64,000 bases of DNA from Tabrizicola aquatica (GTDB lineage: Bacteria; Pseudomonadota; Alphaproteobacteria; Rhodobacterales; Rhodobacteraceae), in the NCBI RefSeq assembly GCF_002900975.1, contig NZ_PJON01000001.1, forward strand, positions 1,426,001 through 1,490,000, written 5' to 3'. The translations under genes and the position numbers were made by a program. Below are positions 16,135-24,259 of this stretch, one piece after another. The notes below the pieces were generated by a model. It was given only the letters and a program-made list of their open reading frames with translations. It was not told the DNA's origin and did no database searches. The stretch's first letter is position 1. Each line of letters opens with the position of its first letter.

Positions 16135-16329
16135 GTGACCCGCAGCGCATCCCCCGGACGGCCGGCGCGGCTGTTTGCAGGTCTTGCCCTTGCGGCCCTG
16201 GTGCCGCTGCTGGCTGGATGCGCGCTGCCCTGGACGGCCCCGGACAGCAAGGCCGAGTATCCCCAACTGATTCCGATGGACGAGATTCTGGCCCAGGCCG
16301 ACGTTGCGGCCAGGGCCCCTGCCCCATGA
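16135..16329 (+). CDS. Small lipoprotein of the tad-type operon
   Basis: 64 residues from a GTG start. A basic head and hydrophobic core end in the lipobox LLAGC, so the mature protein is about 39 residues and carries EYPQLIPMDEILAQAD. It follows the TadE-like gene by 14 bp in the same direction. Small lipoproteins with a PxLxPxDxxL segment follow TadE genes in related genomes as far as I recall. Function unknown. The lipobox and operon position support a real gene despite the size and GTG start. Confidence 0.7.
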   Translation: MTRSASPGRPARLFAGLALAALVPLLAGCALPWTAPDSKAEYPQLIPMDEILAQADVAARAPAP

Positions 16330-16405
16330 CCTGACCGGACCACGTTGCACCCCGGCCGGCTTCGGGCTAACAGACTTCAGCCTGTTTCGAAGCCCGAGGT
16401 TCCCC

Positions 16406-17692
16406 ATGTCTGCCCCTTTGCGTCTTGGTCTGGCCGGTCTGGGAACTGTCGGCATCGGTGTCGTCAAGATCGTGCAGGCCCACGCCGACCTGATCGCCGC
16501 CCGCGCCGGTCGCCCGGTGGTGATCACCGCCGTCTCGGCGCGCGACCCGAAAAAGAACCGCGACGCCGACCTGTCCGGCTATGCCTGGGAAACCGATCCG
16601 GTTGCCTTGGCCCGCCGGGCCGACATCGACCTGTTCGTCGAGGTAATGGGGGGCCACGAAGGCCCGGCCAAGGATGCGACCGAAGCGGCCCTTGCCGCAG
16701 GCAAACATGTTGTGACCGCCAACAAGGCGCTCTTGGCCCACCACGGCCAGGCCCTCGCCGAAGCTGCCGAGGCGGCAAATCTCGCCCTGCGGTTCGAGGC
16801 CGCCGTTGCGGGCGGCATCCCGGTGATCAAGGCCCTGACCGAGGGGCTGGCGGGTAACCGCATGAAACGGGTGATGGGCGTGATGAATGGCTCGTGCAAC
16901 TACATCCTGACCCGGATGCAGTCCGAGAACCTGCCCTATGAGACCGTGTTCGAGGAAGCCCGCCAGCTTGGCTATCTGGAAGCCGACCCCAACCTTGACG
17001 TCGGCGGGATCGATGCGGGCCACAAGCTTTCGCTCCTCGCCTCCATCGCCTTTGGCACCAAGGTCGCCTTCGACGCCGTGGAACTGGAAGGCATCGGCAA
17101 TGTCTCGATCGACGACATCCGCCTTGCGGAGGACATGGGCTATCGCATCAAGCTTCTGGGCGTCGCGCAGATGACCGGCCGGGGCCTTGAACAGCGCATG
17201 ACCCCCTGCCTTGTCCCCGCCGACAGCCCGCTCGGCCAGCTTCAGGGCGGCACCAACATGGTCGTCCTGGAAGGCGACTCGGTTGGCCAGATCGTCCTGC
17301 GCGGCCCCGGCGCCGGGATGGGCCCGACCGCCAGCGCCGTCATGGCCGACGTCATCGACATCGCCCGCGGCTTCCGCCTGCCCACCTTCGGCCAGCCGGC
17401 CAGCACGCTTGCCGCCGCCCAACCCGCCAAATCGGCCACCCCGGCCCCTTACTACCTGCGCATGACGCTGCTCGACAAACCCGGCGCCTTGGCCAAGATC
17501 GCCACCTGCCTGGGCGATTCCGGCGTCTCGATCGACCAGATGCGCCAGTACGGCCACCAGGGCACCAACGCCCCCGTCCTGATCGTCACCCACAAGGCCG
17601 CCCCCGACGACGTCGCCCACGCCATGACCCGCTTCGCCGCGACCGGAGTGCTGGTGGGCGCCCCCGTCGCGATCCGCATCGAGGAAGTCTGA
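16406..17692 (+). CDS. hom: Homoserine dehydrogenase
   Basis: 428 residues. Reduces aspartate semialdehyde to homoserine with NAD(P)H, the branch to threonine and methionine. The nucleotide motif is GLAGLGTVGIGVV at the N-terminus; the catalytic domain has VTANKALLAHHG, GIPVIKAL and NYILTRM; the C-terminal ACT domain (YYLRMTLLDKPGALAKIATCLGDSGVSIDQM) would sense threonine. The ATG at 16406 gives the conserved N-terminus. glpX follows 80 bp downstream in the same direction, but the two are not obviously functionally linked. Confidence 0.96.
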   Translation: MSAPLRLGLAGLGTVGIGVVKIVQAHADLIAARAGRPVVITAVSARDPKKNRDADLSGYAWETDPVALARRADIDLFVEVMGGHEGPAKDATEAALAAGKHVVTANKALLAHHGQALAEAAEAANLALRFEAAVAGGIPVIKALTEGLAGNRMKRVMGVMNGSCNYILTRMQSENLPYETVFEEARQLGYLEADPNLDVGGIDAGHKLSLLASIAFGTKVAFDAVELEGIGNVSIDDIRLAEDMGYRIKLLGVAQMTGRGLEQRMTPCLVPADSPLGQLQGGTNMVVLEGDSVGQIVLRGPGAGMGPTASAVMADVIDIARGFRLPTFGQPASTLAAAQPAKSATPAPYYLRMTLLDKPGALAKIATCLGDSGVSIDQMRQYGHQGTNAPVLIVTHKAAPDDVAHAMTRFAATGVLVGAPVAIRIEEV

Positions 17693-17772
17693 CGCCGTTA
17701 GCGCCACCACGCTTGCCGCGTTCCCAACCCCCGGCTACACGGGGCAAAATCGCGCCAAGCCCCGGGGGACCC

Positions 17773-18738
17773 ATGTCTGACAAGCTGCAATTCCAGGACC
17801 GTCTCCTATCCCTCGGCCTTGGCCGCGTCTCGGAAGCCGCCGCCCTCGCCTCTGCCCGCCTGATCGGCCGCGGCGATGAAAAGGCCGCCGACCAGGCCGC
17901 CGTCAACGCCATGCGCGACCAGCTTAACCTTCTGGACATCAAGGGAGTCGTCGTCATCGGCGAGGGTGAGCGCGACGAGGCTCCGATGCTGTATATCGGC
18001 GAAGAAGTCGGCACCGGCAACGGGCCGGAGGTCGACATCGCCCTCGACCCGCTGGAAGGCACCACCCTCACCGCCAAGGACATGCCGAACGCGCTGACCG
18101 TGATCGCGATGGCCCCGCGCGGCACGCTTCTGCACGCCCCCGACGTCTACATGGAAAAGCTGGCCATCGGCCCCGGCCTGAAACCCGGCACGGTCACCCT
18201 CTCCATGACCCCCTCGGAACGCGTCTCGGCCCTTGCCGCCGCCAAGGGTTGCTCGACCGAGGATATCACCGTCTGCATCCTCGACCGCCCCCGGCATGAG
18301 GACCTGATCGCCGAGGTCCGCTCCACCGGCGCCGCGATCCGCCTGATCACCGACGGCGACGTCGCCGGCGTCATGCACTGCGCCGAGCCCGAGATCACCG
18401 GCATCGACATGTACATGGGCTCTGGCGGCGCACCCGAGGGCGTCCTCGCGGCGGCGGCCCTCAAATGCATGGGCGGCCAGTTCTACGGCAAGCTTCTGTT
18501 CCGCAACGAGGACGAGAAAGCCCGCGCCCGCAAGGCCGGCATTACCAACTTCGACCGCGTCTACACCCGCGACGACCTTGTCCGCGCCGACGTAATCTTC
18601 GCGGCAACCGGCGTCACCTCCGGCTCGCTTCTCGCCGGTATCAAACGCGATCCGGGTTGGGTGACGCTGGAGACGATCCTGATGCGCTCCAAATCCGGCT
18701 CGATCCGCCGGATGACCTACAAGACGCCGGTCAAGTAG
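17773..18738 (+). CDS. glpX: Class II fructose-1,6-bisphosphatase
   Basis: 321 residues. Hydrolyses fructose-1,6-bisphosphate in gluconeogenesis and, in autotrophs, the Calvin cycle. Metal- and substrate-binding motifs are GEGERDEAPMLYIGEEVGTG and ALDPLEGTTLTAKD. The ATG at 17773 gives the usual N-terminus; no strong ribosome site is visible. It is convergent with a LysR gene, separated by a GTCGGG hairpin. Sedoheptulose-1,7-bisphosphatase activity is possible in this family. Confidence 0.96.
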   Translation: MSDKLQFQDRLLSLGLGRVSEAAALASARLIGRGDEKAADQAAVNAMRDQLNLLDIKGVVVIGEGERDEAPMLYIGEEVGTGNGPEVDIALDPLEGTTLTAKDMPNALTVIAMAPRGTLLHAPDVYMEKLAIGPGLKPGTVTLSMTPSERVSALAAAKGCSTEDITVCILDRPRHEDLIAEVRSTGAAIRLITDGDVAGVMHCAEPEITGIDMYMGSGGAPEGVLAAAALKCMGGQFYGKLLFRNEDEKARARKAGITNFDRVYTRDDLVRADVIFAATGVTSGSLLAGIKRDPGWVTLETILMRSKSGSIRRMTYKTPVK

Positions 18739-18756
18739 GTCGGGATCACCCCGACC
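18738..18756. terminator. Bidirectional hairpin between glpX and LysR gene
   Basis: GGTCGGG-ATCAC-CCCGACC, a perfect 7-bp stem starting at the last base of the glpX stop. It lies between convergent genes. There is no T-run, so it is probably a weak or bidirectional terminator. Confidence 0.45.
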
Positions 18757-18768
18757 GGGCGCAGAACC

Positions 18769-19683
18769 TCACCCCGGCTGCAGGTCCGCTTCCGCTTTCG
18801 CCTTGCCAGCCAGAAACCCGACAAAGGCCCTGACCCGCGCGGCGATCAGCCGATTGTCGGGATAGACCGCGTGCAAGGGCACCGGCCTGCCCTGCCAGCC
18901 CTGCAGGATCGGTACCAGCCGCCCTTCGCGCAGGTCATGCCCGATGATGAAAGCCGGCAGTTGCACCACTCCCACCCCCTCCAGCGCAGCCGCCCGCAGC
19001 GCCCAGCCGTCCGACAGTTCCAGCCGGGGCGAAATCGGGACATCCACCCGTTCTTCCCCGCGCAGATAGGTCCAGCTTCGCCCCTGCCGCAGGCCCGCGA
19101 AATGCAGCAGGTCGTGCGCCGCTAGGTCCATCGGGGCCTCCGGCACCCCGTGCCGCGCCAGGTAATCCGCCCGCGCGCAGGTATATAGCCGCGACTGCCC
19201 CAGCGCCCGGGTGATCAGGTTCGGCCCCACCTCCAGCGTGCCCCGAATCGCCAGATCGAACCGGCTTTCGATCAGGTTCCGTGGCGCGTTCGACAGTTCC
19301 ATCTCGATGGAAATGCCGGGATGCAAGGCCAGAAACTCCGCCACCCAGGGCACCAGGAACCGCATCGCCAGATCGGGCGGTGCCGTCACCCGCAGCCGCC
19401 CCTCCGGCGCGGTCTGTTCGGCCCGCGCCGCGCGCTCGGCCTCGGCCATCCTGGCCGGCAGGTCGACCAGTCGCGCGCGATAGGCCGCCCCGGCCGGTGT
19501 CAGCCGCACGCTGCGGGTCGACCGGTGCAAAAGCCGCACCCCCAGCCGCGCCTCCAGCTCCGCCACCTGCGCGCTGACCGTGGCCCGCGTCAGCCCCAGC
19601 GACGCCGCACCAGCGGTAAAGCTTTCATGCTCGGCCACGGCCAGAAAGGCGGCCAACCCATGCAAGGGATCAACTGTTTTCAT
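18769..19683 (-). CDS. LysR family transcriptional regulator
   Basis: 304 residues. N-terminal winged helix (LAAFLAVAEHESFTAGAASLGLTRATVSAQVAELEARLGVRLLHRSTRSVRLT) and a C-terminal effector-binding domain. It is divergent from the cupin gene across 118 bp, the classical arrangement for a LysR protein and its target. Inferred role: regulation of the cupin and cytochrome c genes. The effector is unknown. Confidence 0.92.
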   Translation of the reverse strand: MKTVDPLHGLAAFLAVAEHESFTAGAASLGLTRATVSAQVAELEARLGVRLLHRSTRSVRLTPAGAAYRARLVDLPARMAEAERAARAEQTAPEGRLRVTAPPDLAMRFLVPWVAEFLALHPGISIEMELSNAPRNLIESRFDLAIRGTLEVGPNLITRALGQSRLYTCARADYLARHGVPEAPMDLAAHDLLHFAGLRQGRSWTYLRGEERVDVPISPRLELSDGWALRAAALEGVGVVQLPAFIIGHDLREGRLVPILQGWQGRPVPLHAVYPDNRLIAARVRAFVGFLAGKAKAEADLQPG

Positions 19684-19801
19684 CTGTCAAATCATCCAGA
19701 CAATCCTGCAAGGTCCACGGGATTTATCCGCTGCGGCCTTTTGCCCTATACGCCACCCACCAAAGCGATTTCGCAACGGTTTTTTCATCAGGAGATACAG
19801 A

Positions 19802-20260
19802 ATGACCGCCTTTGATCAGGCTGCCTTTTCCCATTCCGGCGCGGGGGTCGAGGCCCTTGCCTTCGGGCGCCACATCATCCGCATTACTGCGGATCAGACC
19901 GGCGGGAGCCTTGGCTGCTTCGAGGCCGAGGTTCCCGCAGGCGAAGGCCCTCCGTTCCATATCCATGAAAAGGAAGAGGAATTCTTTCGCGTGCTTGAGG
20001 GGCGCTTTGCCTTCTGGTGCAACGGTGCCCGCGTCGATCTGGCCGAGGGCGCGGTAATCTGCGTGCCGCGCGGCGCGATCCATCGCTTCCAGAACATCGG
20101 CCAGTCGATGGGCCGGCTTATGGTGGTGATGACCCCCGGCGGGTTCGAGGGGTTCTTCCCCGCCGTGGCCCGCGAAGCTGGTGCGACGCCGGACCGGATT
20201 TGCCAGATCGGCGAACAGTTCAACCTGCGCTTCGTCTTCGACGCGGCCCAGGCCGTCTGA
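19802..20260 (+). CDS. Cupin domain protein
   Basis: 152-residue single-domain cupin. Metal ligands are visible in the first motif (PPFHIHEKEEEFFRVLEGRFAF, two His and a Glu) and the second (CVPRGAIHRFQN, His). ATG at 19802 follows AGGAG (19790-19794). Divergent from the LysR gene and followed 47 bp later by a cytochrome c gene. Substrate unknown; this subgroup often resembles quercetinase/dioxygenase-like cupins or sensors. Confidence 0.88.
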   Translation: MTAFDQAAFSHSGAGVEALAFGRHIIRITADQTGGSLGCFEAEVPAGEGPPFHIHEKEEEFFRVLEGRFAFWCNGARVDLAEGAVICVPRGAIHRFQNIGQSMGRLMVVMTPGGFEGFFPAVAREAGATPDRICQIGEQFNLRFVFDAAQAV

Positions 20261-20307
20261 CCCAAACGGCGCCCGCCCCCTCGGGCGCCCACTTCCAGGA
20301 GTCTGAC

Positions 20308-20784
20308 ATGACCCGACTTTCCGCCCTCCTCCTCGCCCTCCTGCCCCATGCCGCCCAGGCTCAGAACGCGGCGCGCGGCCAATACCTCGTCGCCATCATG
20401 GGTTGCACCGATTGCCACACGCCCGGCCATTTCCTGGGCCAGCCCGACATGGCCCGCTTCCTTGGCGGCTCTGACGTCGGGTTCGAGATTCCCGGCCTTG
20501 GCACCTTTCACGGCCCGAACCTGACGCCCGATCAGACCGGCCTGGGCGGCTGGACCGAGGATCAGATCGTGACCGCGATCCGAACCGGCATCCGCCCCGA
20601 TGGCCGCCAGCTTGCCCCCGCGATGCCCTGGATGGGCTATGCCGCGCTGACTGACCAGGACGCCCTGGCCATTGCGGCCTACCTCAAGACGCTGCCCGCC
20701 GTCGCCAACGCCGTCCCCGGCCCCTTCGGCCCCGGCGAGGCGACCGGCGGTTTCGTGATGAAGGTCACAGCCCCCGCGCCGTAG
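20308..20784 (+). CDS. Periplasmic c-type cytochrome
   Basis: 158 residues. A Sec signal peptide ending in HAAQAQN is followed by one heme c motif CTDCH; a downstream Met in the MPWMGY region is a plausible sixth ligand. ATG at 20308 after CCAGGA. Likely cotranscribed with the cupin and controlled by the divergent LysR protein. Electron donor and acceptor are unknown; a dehydrogenase partner is not adjacent. Confidence 0.87.
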   Translation: MTRLSALLLALLPHAAQAQNAARGQYLVAIMGCTDCHTPGHFLGQPDMARFLGGSDVGFEIPGLGTFHGPNLTPDQTGLGGWTEDQIVTAIRTGIRPDGRQLAPAMPWMGYAALTDQDALAIAAYLKTLPAVANAVPGPFGPGEATGGFVMKVTAPAP

Positions 20785-20841
20785 GGTCGCTCCTAGCCCC
20801 CCTCCTCGATGACTTCGTCACTCGTCGGTGCGCGCGCCCCG

Positions 20842-20911
20842 GCGAGGAGAAGACGAAGTCCCACGACGAACCTTCTCCACCCCGCGAGGAGAAGACGAAG
20901 TCGCACGACGA
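20842..20911 (+). repeat. Direct repeat, two 28-bp copies, upstream of recJ
   Basis: Copies at 20842-20869 and 20884-20911 (core GAGGAGAAGACGAAGTC then CACGACGA) differ at one base and start 42 bp apart. A reversed relative (GACTTCGTC) at about 20811-20819 can pair with either. A minus-strand frame over this stretch encodes a repeated DFVFSSPG peptide but is not a credible gene. Confidence 0.75.
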
Positions 20912-21005
20912 GCCGCCGCCCTCGGCCTGCCCAACCAGCACAATCGTGCCTAACGCATTGTAAACGCCCACGCCCAACCCTTTGATTTCAAACCAACGAC
21001 ACATC

Positions 21006-21022
21006 CTGTCCAGCGTGGACAG
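21006..21022. promoter_or_regulatory. Palindrome CTGTCCA-GCG-TGGACAG upstream of recJ
   Basis: Seven-base perfect arms around GCG, 47 bp upstream of the recJ start. It matches the palindromes at 4828 and 48988 in the half-site TGTCCA. In this copy the location fits an operator near a promoter. Confidence 0.5.
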
Positions 21023-21068
21023 CCGGCACCCCCTTGCGCGGGGCGACCCTTTGCGGCACCCCTTGCCC

Positions 21069-22808
21069 ATGAACTCCTTCCTGAACGTCGAGACCTCTCT
21101 CACCGGCCGCCGCTGGGTCGGCCCCGACCCCCAGGCCGACCGCCTGGCCGAGGCGATGGTCCAGCAGACCCGCCTGCCCCTCCCCCTCTGCCGGATCCTG
21201 GCCGCCCGCGGGATCCTGCCAGAGGCCGCGCCCGCCTACCTGGCCCCGGCCCTGCGCGACCTTCTGCCCGACCCCCTCACCCTGAAGGACATGGCCCCCG
21301 CCGCCGACCGGCTGCTGCGGGCCGTGGCGCGGAAAGAGCGGGTCGCGATCTTCGCCGATTACGACGTCGACGGCGGCTCCTCCGCTGCGCTTCTTCTGAC
21401 CTGGCTGCGCGGGTTTGGCCTGGCCGCGACCCTCTACATCCCCGACCGCATCGACGAAGGCTATGGGCCCAACGTCCCCGCGATGACCCAACTTGCCGCC
21501 GCGCATGATCTGATCCTCTGCGTCGACTGCGGCACCCTTTCGCACGAGCCGATCGCGGCGGCCAAAGGGGCAGACGTGGTGATCCTGGACCACCACCTCG
21601 CGCTGGAGACCCTGCCCCCCGCGCTGGCCGTGGTGAACCCGAACCGCCAGGACGAAGATGGGGCACTGGCCCATCTTTGCGCGGCCGGCGTGGTGTTCCT
21701 GCTCTTGGTAGAGGCGAACCGGCGGCTGAAGGCCCAGGGCCAACAAGGCCCGGACCTCATGGCCCTTCTCGACCTTGTCGCGCTGGCCACCGTGGCTGAC
21801 GTGGCCCCCCTGACCGGCGTCAACCGGGCCTTCGTCCGTCAGGGTCTGAAGGTCATGGCCCGCCGCGACCGCCCCGGCCTGCGCGCGCTGGCCGATGTGG
21901 CGCGGATGGACCAGGCCCCGACTTGTCATGCCCTGGGGTTCCTTCTTGGCCCTCGGGTCAATGCCGGCGGGCGGATCGGCCAGGCCGACCTGGGCGCGCG
22001 CCTGCTGGCCACGGCGGACGAGATGGAAGCGACTCGCCTGGCTGCGATCCTCGACCAACTCAACACCGACCGCCGCACCATCACCGAGGCCGTCCGGACC
22101 GAGGCCATGGCCCAGGCCGAGGCCCGGGGGCTGGACGGCCCGCTGGTCTGGGCCGCAGCCGAGGGTTGGCATCCGGGCGTCGTCGGCATCGTCGCGGCCC
22201 GTCTGAAAGAGGCTGCGAACCGCCCCTCGGTCGTGATCGGCTTCGAGGGTGAGATCGGCAAGGGCTCGGCCCGCTCGGTGCCGGGGGTGGACCTTGGCGC
22301 CGCGATCCAGCGCCTGGCGGCCGAGGGCATGATCCAGAAGGGTGGCGGGCACAAGATGGCCGCCGGCCTGACCCTGACCCGCAGCCAACTGGAGCCCGCC
22401 ATGGGCCGGCTGGGTGAAGTGCTGGCCCGACAGGGTGCCGGCGCGGGCGGGCCGCAGGACCTGCGGATCGACAGCCTGCTGACCCCGACGGCCGCCACCG
22501 TCGCGCTGGTGGAAGAGATCGAAAATGCCGGGCCCTTCGGCGCCGCCGCCCCCGCCCCGCGCTTTGCTTTCGCCAATGTCGCGGTCAGCGCCCGCCGGAT
22601 CGGGGACAGCCACCTGAAGCTGTCGATCAGCGACGGCACTGGCCCGGCCCTGGACGCAATTGCCTTCGGTGCTTTCGACGGCCCCCTCGGCCCCGCGCTG
22701 GAGACCCCCAGCCACCGGCGCTTTCACCTGGCGGGCAAGCTGGAGTTGAACCAGTGGAATGGCCGCACGCGGGTGCAACTGCGACTGGACGACGCCGCCC
22801 CGGCATGA
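21069..22808 (+). CDS. recJ: Single-stranded-DNA-specific exonuclease RecJ
   Basis: 579 residues, normal length. A 5'-to-3' ssDNA exonuclease acting in recombination and repair. DHH phosphoesterase motifs are FADYDVDGGSSAAL, DCGTLSHEP and VILDHH; the DHHA1 motif is KGSARSVPGVDLG and GGGHKMAAGLT. The frame is open upstream to 20982, but the ATG at 21069 gives the family N-terminus (MNSFLNVETSLTGRRW). A TGTCCA palindrome lies just upstream. tRNA-Glu begins 62 bp after its stop. Confidence 0.95.
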   Translation: MNSFLNVETSLTGRRWVGPDPQADRLAEAMVQQTRLPLPLCRILAARGILPEAAPAYLAPALRDLLPDPLTLKDMAPAADRLLRAVARKERVAIFADYDVDGGSSAALLLTWLRGFGLAATLYIPDRIDEGYGPNVPAMTQLAAAHDLILCVDCGTLSHEPIAAAKGADVVILDHHLALETLPPALAVVNPNRQDEDGALAHLCAAGVVFLLLVEANRRLKAQGQQGPDLMALLDLVALATVADVAPLTGVNRAFVRQGLKVMARRDRPGLRALADVARMDQAPTCHALGFLLGPRVNAGGRIGQADLGARLLATADEMEATRLAAILDQLNTDRRTITEAVRTEAMAQAEARGLDGPLVWAAAEGWHPGVVGIVAARLKEAANRPSVVIGFEGEIGKGSARSVPGVDLGAAIQRLAAEGMIQKGGGHKMAAGLTLTRSQLEPAMGRLGEVLARQGAGAGGPQDLRIDSLLTPTAATVALVEEIENAGPFGAAAPAPRFAFANVAVSARRIGDSHLKLSISDGTGPALDAIAFGAFDGPLGPALETPSHRRFHLAGKLELNQWNGRTRVQLRLDDAAPA

Positions 22809-22869
22809 GGTGCATTTTTCCTCTTGCAGAACGCGGGCGCAGATTCTAGACACCGCGCACCGACAGCGC

Positions 22870-22944
22870 GGCCCGTTCGTCTATCGGTTAGGACACCTGG
22901 TTTTCAACCAGGTAAGAGGGGTTCGACTCCCCTACGGGCTGCCA
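22870..22944 (+). tRNA. tRNA-Glu (anticodon UUC), first copy
   Basis: 75 nt including encoded CCA. The acceptor stem GGCCCGT pairs with ACGGGCT (first pair G-U). The anticodon arm is CCTGG-TTTTCAA-CCAGG, with TTC at 22903-22905; the T arm is GAGGGGTTCGACTCCCCT. Identical over its full length to the copy at 23901-23975. Confidence 0.96.
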
Positions 22945-23056
22945 CTTCACCACTTCACCACTTTGTCAGATAGCTTTCCAGCACCGCCCCCGGTGCGATG
23001 CTTGATTGTTTCAGCCTTATCAATATTCTGCCAAAAACCATCATGTGGGTGCCACA

Positions 23057-23857
23057 GTGAATATCCTTCCGCGTCTTGCCGCTGCCCTTCTGATCTCGAC
23101 CCTGCCGCTGGCTGCCCAGGCGGCAAGCTGCAGCGATACCGGCGGCCAATACAACGACTGGAAGTCGGAAATGGCGGCCGAGGCCAAGGCCGAAGGCGTC
23201 GGCAAGCGCGGGATCGACGCGCTGATGGCGACCTCGTATTCCAAGGCCACGATCGGGGCCGACCGCAACCAGAAAAGCTTCAAGTACAGCCTGGAGAAGT
23301 TTCTGCAGGTGCGCGGCGCGGATACGATCGTGCAGCAGGGTCGCAGCCGCAAGGCGAAGAACGCTGGGTTCTACGACAGCCTGGAAGCGGCTTATGGCAT
23401 CCCGGCCGGCGTGCTGATCGCGATCCACGGAATGGAGACCGGATTCGGTGGTTTCATGGGCGACACCAATGTCGTCGCCGCCATCGCCACGCTGACCTAT
23501 GACTGCCGCCGCTCTGACTTCTTCCGCCCGCACCTGATCGGCGCGTTGAAGATGGTGGACAAGGGCATGATCTCGGCCAAGACGGTGGGCGCCAAGCATG
23601 GCGAGCTGGGGCATACCCAGTTCCTGCCCGGCAATGCCTATACCTATGGCGTGGACGGCAACGGCGACGGGGTGGTCGACCTTTACAACCAGGCCGACGC
23701 GCTGGCGACCACGGCCAACTACCTGAAGAAGAAGGGGTGGAAGCCCGGCAAGGGCTATCAGGAAGGCGAGCCGAACTTTGCCGTGATCAAGGAATGGAAC
23801 GCGGCCAAGGTCTATCAGCAGGCCATCGCGATCATGGCAGCAAAGATCGACAGCTGA
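23057..23857 (+). CDS. Lytic murein transglycosylase, MltB type
   Basis: 266 residues from a GTG. A signal peptide (LAAALLISTLPLAAQAAS) directs export. The catalytic domain has the Glu in IHGMETGFGGFMGDTNV (MltB-type MExxFG) and the downstream GELGHTQFLPGNAYTYGVDGNGDGVVDLY. It cleaves peptidoglycan glycan strands with 1,6-anhydro-muramic acid formation. Start is uncertain: another in-frame GTG lies at 23045. No lipobox is seen, so it is soluble periplasmic. It lies between two identical tRNA-Glu genes. Confidence 0.9.
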   Translation: MNILPRLAAALLISTLPLAAQAASCSDTGGQYNDWKSEMAAEAKAEGVGKRGIDALMATSYSKATIGADRNQKSFKYSLEKFLQVRGADTIVQQGRSRKAKNAGFYDSLEAAYGIPAGVLIAIHGMETGFGGFMGDTNVVAAIATLTYDCRRSDFFRPHLIGALKMVDKGMISAKTVGAKHGELGHTQFLPGNAYTYGVDGNGDGVVDLYNQADALATTANYLKKKGWKPGKGYQEGEPNFAVIKEWNAAKVYQQAIAIMAAKIDS

Positions 23858-23866
23858 CCCCTTGCG

Positions 23867-23884
23867 CCCGGCCGCGTGGCCGGG
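23867..23884 (+). terminator. Hairpin after the lytic transglycosylase
   Basis: CCCGGCC-GCGT-GGCCGGG, a perfect 7-bp stem 10 bp after the stop codon and 17 bp ahead of the second tRNA-Glu. No T-run follows. Confidence 0.4.
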
Positions 23885-23900
23885 TAGGAACCGCGCCAGT

Positions 23901-23975
23901 GGCCCGTTCGTCTATCGGTTAGGACACCTGGTTTTCAACCAGGTAAGAGGGGTTCGACTCCCCTACGGGCTGCCA
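23901..23975 (+). tRNA. tRNA-Glu (anticodon UUC), second copy
   Basis: 75 nt with CCA, identical to the copy at 22870-22944, 1031 bp away in the same direction. Anticodon TTC at 23934-23936. The 284-bp interval that follows (23976-24259) has no convincing gene. Confidence 0.96.
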
Positions 23976-24259
23976 CCATCTCTCCAAGATTGCCAAGGTC
24001 CAGACAGGTGGGGATTCTGCGCCCAGACTGTTGGTGGATCGTCATGCCGCAGGCATGCGTCGGGGTTGGCGACCTTTGCTGATTTCTCGGAGTGCGCCGC
24101 TGACCGCGCATTCAAGTCCTCTGCCAGCTGGAAACCATTTTGTCCCTGCCGTGCCAGCACTTGCTGCCGTAGAAAGGTTACAGCCTGAAAACGGCCATGT
24201 GACTGGCGTTTCAAGGCCATATCGTTTTGATGGGCGCGATCTTTGAACTGGAGCTCCCG

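Noticed and set aside
20765-21103. A 112-codon minus-strand frame with repeated DFVFSSPG
   Set aside because: It translates the direct repeats and has no ribosome site. It is more likely a repeat-derived artefact.
20988-22853. A 621-codon minus-strand frame opposite recJ
   Set aside because: Shadow of recJ; composition Gly/Gln/His-rich without a family.
23976-24259. Possible integration site or remnant after the second tRNA-Glu
   Set aside because: No repeat of the tRNA 3' end, no integrase fragment and no conserved frame.
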